NCBI RefSeq assembly: GCF_019247615.1 | Contig: NZ_JAFBAT010000139.1 | Location: forward strand, 1 to 56,989 | Reading direction: 5' to 3' | Source of the DNA: Mycobacterium sp. | GTDB taxonomy: Bacteria; Actinomycetota; Actinomycetes; Mycobacteriales; Mycobacteriaceae | DNA length: 56,989 bases | Shown: piece by piece, positions 50,078-56,989 of the stretch | How positions within the stretch are numbered: the first letter of the stretch is position 1 | Layout of the letters: every line of letters begins with the position of its first letter | The notes under the pieces: generated by a model | What the model was told of the DNA's origin: nothing | Database searches by the model: none | What the model saw: only the letters and a program-made list of their open reading frames with translations | Translations under genes and position numbers: made by a program

Positions 50078-50851
50078 TCAGTAGCCGCTGAGCAATCGCC
50101 GGACCCGCCGTAGCGCCTCGCGTCCGGCGCGGCTGCATATCCGCGACGGATCCGCGGGCCGGCGGCCCCACAGCAGCAATACTCGCGCGGCGGCATCGGT
50201 TTCCAACGTGGCCGGGCCGTCGGCGGCGGTCAGCTTGATGGAGGTCTGCTCCGCAGCGGCGGTCACCACCACGTCGTCGGCGCCGGGAACCCGCAACCGG
50301 GCTTCGATGCTTTCGCTGGTCCCTAGTTCCTTGGCTCCCTTGGCTAGCAGGGGACGTCCGACCGCCAGCACGCTGTGCGTGGTCATCCACGGCTCGGCGA
50401 GCCGGGCCTGGACGGGCGAGGCGGTATCGCAGTCGCCGATGATGTCCCAGGCGTGCAGGACGAGTTCTTCGCGCATGTGCTCGGCGAACCACGGCACCTT
50501 CATGGTGCGGCCGGTCCAGGCGACGTCGGTGTCCGCCGGGACGCTGTCGGCTTCCGCTGCCACATCGTTCAGCGTGGCCATCCGGTCAAGCAGCGCATCC
50601 CACAGATCCGCATCGTTGAGGGCGTGCAGCGGGCCCTCGCGTTCCTCGAAGCTGCGCGTCCGGACGGGTTCGCCTTCCAGGTGCGCTGCCAGCACCCGGG
50701 CCAGCTCCTCGGCGTTGCCCGCCTGATGGATCACGATGTCGCGGACTGTCCAGGCTTCACACCAGGTGCCGGCATCGGGTCGGCGCCGCTGCACCGCGTC
50801 GGCAAAGGGTTGCCATTCGGGGAATCGGTCAGTATCAATTTGTCGATCCAC
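50078..50851 (-). CDS. Maleylpyruvate isomerase/DinB-like mycothiol-dependent family protein
   Basis: WCEAWTVRDIVIHQAGNAEELARVLAAHLEG...REELVLHAWDIIGD. Confidence 0.82.
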   Translation of the reverse strand: MDRQIDTDRFPEWQPFADAVQRRRPDAGTWCEAWTVRDIVIHQAGNAEELARVLAAHLEGEPVRTRSFEEREGPLHALNDADLWDALLDRMATLNDVAAEADSVPADTDVAWTGRTMKVPWFAEHMREELVLHAWDIIGDCDTASPVQARLAEPWMTTHSVLAVGRPLLAKGAKELGTSESIEARLRVPGADDVVVTAAAEQTSIKLTAADGPATLETDAAARVLLLWGRRPADPSRICSRAGREALRRVRRLLSGY

Positions 50852-50889
50852 GGCCTCCGGTATACCCGACGCCGGTGGACGCTAAGCCA

Positions 50890-53469
50890 CTATGCCGCGA
50901 GCGGGGCATAGGTTGTGGTGCGCTGGCGCGCCGGGCGGCCGATGCCCTCGGCGATCGCGGCCAGCTCCGCCACCGTCTTCGACGACCCGTGTGCCGACCC
51001 GGCCATGCGGGAAATGGTCTCCTCCATCAACGTGCCGCCCAAGTCGTTCGCGCCGCCGTTGAGCATCACCCGGGTGCGTTCGACACCAAGCTTCACCCAG
51101 CTCGTCTGGATATGGGAAATGCTGCCGTGCAACATGATCCGCGCCAGGGCGTGCACCGCGCGGTTGTCGCGATGGGTTGGCCCGGGGCGCGCCGCGCCGG
51201 CGAGGTACAACGGTGAATTCTGATGCACGAACGGCAAGGGCACAAACTCGGTGAATCCGCCTGTCCGCTGCTGGATTTCGCGCAGCACCTTGAGGTGGCC
51301 CACCCAATGCCTCGGGCTGTCGACGTGTCCGTACATCATTGTCGACGACGACCGCAGACCCACCTCGTGCGCGGTCGTCACGATCTCGATCCACATCGAC
51401 GTCGGCAACTTTCCCTTGGTCAGCACCCAGCGCACTTCGTCGTCCAAGATCTCGGCGGCGGTGCCGGGGATGGTGTCCAGACCGGCCTCCCGCAAGCTGA
51501 TCAGCCACTCGCGAATGCTCAACCCGCTCTTGGTCACGCCGTTGGCGATCTCCATCGGGGAGAACGCGTGCACATGCATCGATGGCACGCGCGACTTGAC
51601 CGCGCGCACGAGCTTGGCGTACCCCGTCACCGGTAACTCGGGATCGATGCCGCCTTGCATGCATACCTCGGTGGCGCCTTCGACATACGCCTCCCACGCG
51701 CGATCAGCGACCTCGTCGACGGACAACGAATAGGCATCGGCATCACCCTTGCGCTGCGCGAAGGCGCAGAACCGGCAGCCGGTGTAACAGATGTTGGTGA
51801 AGTTGATATTTCGGTTCACCACAAAGGTCACGTCGTCACCGACGACGTCTCGGCGCAGCGAATTCGCCAACGCCGTGACCGCGTCCAGCGCCGGTCCTTC
51901 GGCGGTGGCCAACGCCAGGTATTCGCCGTCCGTGCAGCGGGCGGGATCGCGTTCGGCGGATCGCAGCGCGGCGAGCACGTCGCTGTCGATGCGGTCAGGG
52001 GCGCGGGCGACGAGCCTCTGCACCTGCGCGCGAATCGATTCCCAGTCTCCGAAGGCACTCTCGAGGTCGCTGCGCGCCTCGGAGTTGCGGCCCTCGGTGT
52101 CGATCGCCTCGTTGAGGTCCACGCGGCCGGAAGAATCCACGTCGTCTGGTTCCTGCCATGGCATGCCCACCGGCTTGACGTCGCGGGCCAGGCCGGTCGC
52201 CGGATCGGCCAGCGCGGCTACATGCCCCCGGAGCCGCGGGTCGATCCACGCTGCGCCGGCTTGCACGTATTTGGGCTGTGCCGTCAGCCGCTGGACCAGG
52301 TCGTATCCGGCTTCGGCCGTGATCGCGGCCAGCTCGTCCAGGGCGGGCCAGGGCCGTTCGGGGTTGACGTGGTCGGGCGTCAACGGCGAAACACCGCCCC
52401 AGTCGTCGACACCGGCGCGTATCAGCGCCAGGCACTCGTCACGCGACACCAGGTTGGGCGGCGCCTGGATGCGCATGCCCGGGCCGAGTACCAATCGCGC
52501 CACGGCCACCGTCGCCAGGTAGTCCTCGATCCCGGCGTCGGGAAAGCCGGCCATCGCGGTGTGCTCCTTGGCCCGGAAATTCTGCACGATAACTTCCTGG
52601 ACGTGTCCGAACTCCTTGTGGGACTTGCGAATCGCGTGCAGGGTATCGGCGCGCTCGGCCAGTGTTTCGCCGATACCGACCAGCAGCCCCGTGGTGAACG
52701 GAATGGACAAGCGGCCGGCGTCGGTCAACGCGCGCAGCCGCACCGCGGGATCCTTGTCCGGGCTGCCATAGTGCGCAAGCCCTTTCGTCTCAAACAGCCG
52801 CCGCGACGTCGTCTCAAGCATCATGCCCATCGACGGCGCCACCGGCTTGAGCCGCGACATCTCCGACCAGCTCATCACGCCGGGATTCAGGTGGGGCAGG
52901 AGCCCGGTTTCTTCGAGCACCCGGATCGCCATGGCGCGCACGTAGGCCAGCGTGGAGTCGTAGCCGCGTTCACCCAGCCAGTCACGCGCTTCCGGCCAAC
53001 GATCCTCCGGGCGGTCACCGAGGGTGAACAGCGCTTCCTTGCAACCCAACTCCGCGCCGCGCCGGGCGAGCTGGATGATCTCGTCGGGCTCCATATACAT
53101 GCCCGCACCTTGAGCTCTCAGCCTGCCCGGCACGGCGACGAAGGTGCAGTAGTGGCAGGTGTCGCGGCACAGGCGGGTGACCGGGATGAACACCTTGGGG
53201 GAATAGGTGATCAGCAACCGGCGATCCGGCCGGCGCCGGCCGGCCGACTCCAGACCCGCGTCGCGCACCCGTGCTGCGCTCGCGCACAGGTCGGCAAGCT
53301 CTTCGCCCCGCGCCGTCATCGCCAGCGCCGCCTCGTCGACATTCAGCGCGACCCCGTCTCGGGCGCGTCGCACGACGCGTCGCAGCGCAGACGCACTGAC
53401 CTTGGGCGGAACAGTAGGACTGGGCAGAGCGATGGGCTCCACGCCCGCAGGCTCCGGTGTCAGTGGCAC
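50890..53469 (-). CDS. fbiC: 7,8-didemethyl-8-hydroxy-5-deazariboflavin synthase FbiC
   Basis: Two radical SAM modules: [10 protein letters not shown] and [11 protein letters not shown]420 biosynthesis architecture. Confidence 0.97.
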   Translation of the reverse strand: MPLTPEPAGVEPIALPSPTVPPKVSASALRRVVRRARDGVALNVDEAALAMTARGEELADLCASAARVRDAGLESAGRRRPDRRLLITYSPKVFIPVTRLCRDTCHYCTFVAVPGRLRAQGAGMYMEPDEIIQLARRGAELGCKEALFTLGDRPEDRWPEARDWLGERGYDSTLAYVRAMAIRVLEETGLLPHLNPGVMSWSEMSRLKPVAPSMGMMLETTSRRLFETKGLAHYGSPDKDPAVRLRALTDAGRLSIPFTTGLLVGIGETLAERADTLHAIRKSHKEFGHVQEVIVQNFRAKEHTAMAGFPDAGIEDYLATVAVARLVLGPGMRIQAPPNLVSRDECLALIRAGVDDWGGVSPLTPDHVNPERPWPALDELAAITAEAGYDLVQRLTAQPKYVQAGAAWIDPRLRGHVAALADPATGLARDVKPVGMPWQEPDDVDSSGRVDLNEAIDTEGRNSEARSDLESAFGDWESIRAQVQRLVARAPDRIDSDVLAALRSAERDPARCTDGEYLALATAEGPALDAVTALANSLRRDVVGDDVTFVVNRNINFTNICYTGCRFCAFAQRKGDADAYSLSVDEVADRAWEAYVEGATEVCMQGGIDPELPVTGYAKLVRAVKSRVPSMHVHAFSPMEIANGVTKSGLSIREWLISLREAGLDTIPGTAAEILDDEVRWVLTKGKLPTSMWIEIVTTAHEVGLRSSSTMMYGHVDSPRHWVGHLKVLREIQQRTGGFTEFVPLPFVHQNSPLYLAGAARPGPTHRDNRAVHALARIMLHGSISHIQTSWVKLGVERTRVMLNGGANDLGGTLMEETISRMAGSAHGSSKTVAELAAIAEGIGRPARQRTTTYAPLAA

Positions 53470-53653
53470 GTTGGTGTAACTTCCCCACGATCGAATTTCA
53501 TCCGCAACAGTAGCGCCAGGCTGGCAGCCGCCCTAGGTCGACATCGCGGCAACGGGAGATCCGCCGATCGCTACTTTTCCGGCGGTTTGGCCGACTCGCC
53601 AGTGTGCGGGCGGCAATCGCGTTAGCATCCGTCTTATCCCCTGGAGGTGCCCG

Positions 53654-54583
53654 ATGTCGTTCCTTTTCGCGGCCCCGGAGGCGCTGGCCGCAGCGGCTTC
53701 GGACCTTGCCGGTATCGGTTCGACGCTCGGAACGGCCAGTGCGGACGCAGCCGCGCCGACCAGCGGGGTGATGGCGTCGGCCGCCGACGAGGTGTCGGCC
53801 CAGGTCGCCGCGCTGCTCTCCGAGCATGGGCTGGGCTATCAGCAGCTCAGCAAGCAGATGGCACAGTTTCACGAGCAGTTCGTTCAGACACTGAGCGCGG
53901 GTGCGGGCGCGTATGCGGCGGCCGAGGCCAGCGCCGCGCAGACCCTGTCGAATACGGTGAAAGCACCAGCTGCCTCCTTGTCCGGGAATGCGGTCGGCGC
54001 TGCGGCGGCGGGCGGAGGCGGCGCCGTCGGCGGCGCGGTCTCCAACGCTGTGGGCCGCATGGAGAGCGCAGTGGCAGGCCCCAGCCTTGCGGGTGGCGCC
54101 AGGTTGCTCGGCGGCGGCGGCTCCCAGGGGATCGCCAGTGAGATCGGCACCCTCCTTCGGCCCACCGGCGGAATCAGCGCCCTTACCTCGGCCAGCGCGC
54201 TGCTCAACCCCGCCGCCGTAACCAACGCTGCGCCCGGGGCGGTCGCAGCCGCGTCTCTTGGCGACGCGATCAAAGCCGGCTACCTGCGGCTCCAACCGTG
54301 GGTGCAGTACGGCGTCAACCTCGCCGCGTACGGGGCCAGCTTTGTGCCCTATGTGGGCTACGTGGCTCAGCAGTTCAACATCGTCTACTACCTCTTCCAG
54401 CCCATAGTGCAAGCCAGCCTGTTCAACCTCATCGATGTTCTGCAAGGGACAATCACGTTCAGTCAAGGGCTGAACAACGTCTCCGTGGCGACCGCCGCAT
54501 CGATCAATCAATTCATTTACAACGAGACCAACTGGCTGTTCGGGACCATTCTGCCGCCGCTTCCGCCCATTCCGCCTTTCTAA
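53654..54583 (+). CDS. PE family protein (PE12/Rv1172c-like)
   Basis: MSFLFAAPEALAAAASDLAGIGSTLGTASADAAAPTSGVMASAADEVSAQVAALLSEHG; position next to fbiC. Confidence 0.92.
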   Translation: MSFLFAAPEALAAAASDLAGIGSTLGTASADAAAPTSGVMASAADEVSAQVAALLSEHGLGYQQLSKQMAQFHEQFVQTLSAGAGAYAAAEASAAQTLSNTVKAPAASLSGNAVGAAAAGGGGAVGGAVSNAVGRMESAVAGPSLAGGARLLGGGGSQGIASEIGTLLRPTGGISALTSASALLNPAAVTNAAPGAVAAASLGDAIKAGYLRLQPWVQYGVNLAAYGASFVPYVGYVAQQFNIVYYLFQPIVQASLFNLIDVLQGTITFSQGLNNVSVATAASINQFIYNETNWLFGTILPPLPPIPPF

Positions 54584-55050
54584 CGCGGACCGTAGGGGTG
54601 GCGGCCGCGCCATAAAACCCACACCGGCGGCACCACGCCCAGCGCGATCAGCAGCAAAGCCCCGTAACGCATCATGCCCTGGCCACCGAGGATTATGTCG
54701 TCGGCTGGTCCTCCCATGCTTATCACCGCGACCGTCAGCAGCCACATCCACAGCGGCAGCGCGGCCACCCGCGGCGACGTCGTCCATCGGGCCGCCGCCC
54801 ATACCAGGGCCGCGTTCAGCAACCCGCTGAGCAGCCCACTGATGGGAAACGGAACCGAACCGATGTAGGAGGGCAGCAACAGCGCGCCGACCAGTGCCGA
54901 CAAAGCCCCGTCGACTGCCAGCAGCGTCAAAATGACGAAACGAAACGCGGAATCCCTCGCGCCGACCTTTTCAACGGACGTGGCGCGTGGCTTGGTTTCG
55001 GTCAGGTCGGGACGCTGTCGATATTGGACAGGATGGAGCCGAGAACCCAT
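54580..55050 (-). CDS. Conserved membrane protein (Rv1171-like); start uncertain
   Basis: Four hydrophobic helices; synteny between PE12 and mshB. Confidence 0.8.
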   Translation of the reverse strand: MGSRLHPVQYRQRPDLTETKPRATSVEKVGARDSAFRFVILTLLAVDGALSALVGALLLPSYIGSVPFPISGLLSGLLNAALVWAAARWTTSPRVAALPLWMWLLTVAVISMGGPADDIILGGQGMMRYGALLLIALGVVPPVWVLWRGRHPYGPR

Positions 55051-55109
55051 TGCAGGCTGTCGAGCCGGTCCTGCCAGTGCTGAAGGTTAGGGTCCAGGTC
55101 GGGGTCCAT
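55002..55109 (-). CDS. Candidate 35-aa small protein
   Basis: MDPDLDPNLQHWQDRLDSLQWVLGSILSNIDSVPT*; SD GGAAGGA about 6 nt upstream of the ATG. Confidence 0.6.
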   Translation of the reverse strand: MDPDLDPNLQHWQDRLDSLQWVLGSILSNIDSVPT

Positions 55110-55142
55110 GCGAATTCCTTCCGTGGCTGCCTGATTCGCAGC

Positions 55143-56045
55143 CTACCGCGTTGTGGCCCCCGTTAAACCGAGTCCGGCGAGCAGGTCCGTTTCCCAGCCC
55201 CGATCGTCGCACTCGCCCGCGGAACCGGCCACCAAAACGTAGTGCTCTTGGGCGAGGATCGGCAGGGCCATGTTGTTCGACAGGGCGCAGGCCCGGCCGG
55301 TCGGCCCGACGACAACTTGGGTGGCATGCGCCGCCAGCGCGGCCGCCTTCGCGGCCAGCGATTCCGGCGCGGCCTCCACGACGGCGTCGATGTCGGCGTC
55401 CGCATACCCGAAGTCGAATTCTTCTGTCGGCGGGATCATCCACTCGGGCAATAGGTCTTCGCGGCCCAGCGCGTGCCAACCAGCTTGGAATGCGTTCGCG
55501 CCCAACACCGTCCAGTAAAACTTTGGTACCGTCCACGGCTCCCCCGGATAGTGATGGTCAGCCGCGGCGGCCACGGCGGCCGTCGTGACGATATGGGCAT
55601 GGACGTGGTCAGGGTGGCCGTAACCGCCGTTGGGGTCGTAGGTCACGACGACGTGGGGACGCAGCTCACGAATAATTGCCACCAGTGCACCGACTGCCTC
55701 GCGCTCGTCGGCGTCGATGAACCGCTCGCGACGCCGCCTTGGGGTTCCGCTCATGCCCGAGTCGCGCCATCGGCCGGCGCCGCCGAGATATACGGGTTCA
55801 CTCACGCCCAGCGCCCGCAGCGCCGTGGTGAGCTCTCCGATGCGATAGCCCCCGAGTTGGTCGGCACGGTCGACCCCGAGCTCGGCCCAACGGTCGCCGA
55901 TGATCTCGCCTTCCTCGCCGAGCGTGCAGGTGACCACGCTCACCTGGGCCCCGCAGGCGGCATAATGCGCGATGGTGGCTCCGGTGCTGAGGCTCTCGTC
56001 GTCGGGGTGGGCGTGGACGAACAGCAGCCGCGGAGTCTCGGGCAT
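55143..56045 (-). CDS. mshB: GlcNAc-Ins deacetylase MshB (mycothiol biosynthesis)
   Basis: [57 protein letters not shown]. Confidence 0.97.
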   Translation of the reverse strand: MPETPRLLFVHAHPDDESLSTGATIAHYAACGAQVSVVTCTLGEEGEIIGDRWAELGVDRADQLGGYRIGELTTALRALGVSEPVYLGGAGRWRDSGMSGTPRRRRERFIDADEREAVGALVAIIRELRPHVVVTYDPNGGYGHPDHVHAHIVTTAAVAAAADHHYPGEPWTVPKFYWTVLGANAFQAGWHALGREDLLPEWMIPPTEEFDFGYADADIDAVVEAAPESLAAKAAALAAHATQVVVGPTGRACALSNNMALPILAQEHYVLVAGSAGECDDRGWETDLLAGLGLTGATTR

Positions 56046-56127
56046 GAAGGCACCCTACCCGCTCATCACTCTGGACGAGGTTCGCCAGGTCGCGGCGTAA
56101 AGGAACGCTGACGGCTACTATCGAACA

Positions 56128-56760
56128 ATGCCGCAGCTCGCCCAGTCGAATCAAGGTGGCACCAGGAGCCGCCGGCGAGGGAAAGTGCTCGAACGCGCAC
56201 TCTACGAGGCCACACTGGCCGAGCTTAGCGAGGGCGGATATGGCTGCCTGACGATGGAAGGGATTGCGGCGCGCGCTCGGACCGGCAAGGCGGCGCTGTA
56301 CCGGCGCTGGGGCAGCAAGCACGACCTGGTGCACGCCGCGCTGGTCTATGCGCTGCCTCCCGTGCCCGAGCTGCGATCAGGCCGGTCGGCCAGGGAGAAC
56401 CTGCTGGCGATCTTCACCTCGCACCGCGACATGCTGGCCGGAAAGACCACCTTCCCCGGCCTGTACGTCATCCATCAACTGCTGCACGAACCCGAGATGC
56501 GTGCCATCTTCGCCGACGCCGTCGTGTGCCCGCGTCTCAGGGTTGTGGAGTCGATTCTGGCGGCGGCGGTGGACGACGGGGACCTGGATCCAGCCACGGT
56601 GACGCCGCTGACCGCACGAGTCGGACCTGCGTTGATCAACCACCACTTCCTGCTCACCGGAGAACCGCCCAATCGACGCCAGCTGGCCCTGATCGTCGAC
56701 ACGGTCATCCCGCCGCGAACGTCGGCGGCAAGTGACGGCTTACTCGGGGCGCCGCCGTGA
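56128..56760 (+). CDS. TetR family transcriptional regulator
   Basis: LYEATLAELSEGGYGCLTMEGIAARARTGKAALYRRWGSKHDLV. Confidence 0.93.
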   Translation: MPQLAQSNQGGTRSRRRGKVLERALYEATLAELSEGGYGCLTMEGIAARARTGKAALYRRWGSKHDLVHAALVYALPPVPELRSGRSARENLLAIFTSHRDMLAGKTTFPGLYVIHQLLHEPEMRAIFADAVVCPRLRVVESILAAAVDDGDLDPATVTPLTARVGPALINHHFLLTGEPPNRRQLALIVDTVIPPRTSAASDGLLGAPP

Positions 56761-56769
56761 TCGGCCGTC

Positions 56770-56989
56770 CTAGTGGACGCCGGCCATCGCGGCGTTGGCG
56801 GCGAGGAATTGGTCGAATACGCCCTCGAGGCCGCCGATGCCACCGTTGGTGTTGAAGACTCCGGTCCCGCCTCCGGTGAGGAAGAGTCTCGCGTTCAGCG
56901 GCGGGACCTGCGTTCCGCCCAAGAAGCTGTTGACAGTTTGCTCGCTGGTCAGCAACGCCAGGTTGCCAACATTGAACATCCGGTCCAGC
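56770..56989 (-). CDS. C-terminal part of a protein running off the right edge; function unknown
   Basis: Frame open to the window edge (LDRMFNVGNLALLTSEQTVNSFLGGTQVPPLNARLFLTGGGTGVFNTNGGIGGLEGVFDQFLAANAAMAGVH). Confidence 0.5.
   Translation of the reverse strand, partial: LDRMFNVGNLALLTSEQTVNSFLGGTQVPPLNARLFLTGGGTGVFNTNGGIGGLEGVFDQFLAANAAMAGVH

Noticed and set aside
51655-53625. 656-aa plus-strand ORF
   Set aside because: Antisense to fbiC; low-complexity translation.
1-56989. tRNA/rRNA genes, prophage or intact insertion sequence
   Set aside because: No tRNA/rRNA-like segment, integrase, phage structural gene or intact transposase was recognised.

Overview
This 57-kb window is high-GC DNA from a slow-growing-type Mycobacterium; PE/PE_PGRS, TB8.4-like, mshB, fbiC and gpgS genes support this. 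Most of it is syntenic, in reverse orientation, with the M. tuberculosis Rv1170-Rv1221 region: sigE, an Rv1215c-1220c-like efflux block, glgC/glgM, tagA-Rv1209-gpgS-folP2-fadD6-LOG, dapE/dapD, fadD36, the proline catabolism genes, dapC-fdxC, fbiC, PE12 and mshB. The departures from that backbone are the interesting part. (1) A PE_PGRS gene abuts sigE where rseA is expected, and the last residues of SigE look replaced. (2) A GH5 endoglycoceramidase-like gene and a vapBC module sit next to dapE. (3) A tightly coupled P450/MaoC/DUF35/MaoC/Ltp-thiolase operon has a divergent aldehyde dehydrogenase, a TetR gene and a clear candidate operator. (4) A frameshift sits in proline dehydrogenase. (5) Where M. 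tuberculosis carries its DAT/PAT lipid locus, this window has mazEF3, a GNAT remnant, a 21-bp palindrome, stf0-cysD-cysNC, a FadD21-like FAAL, and an APC permease fused to an OB-fold-like tail. (6) A 35-aa small ORF lies between mshB and the Rv1171-like gene. Family calls come from reading the translations and recalling known proteins; no database search was run.
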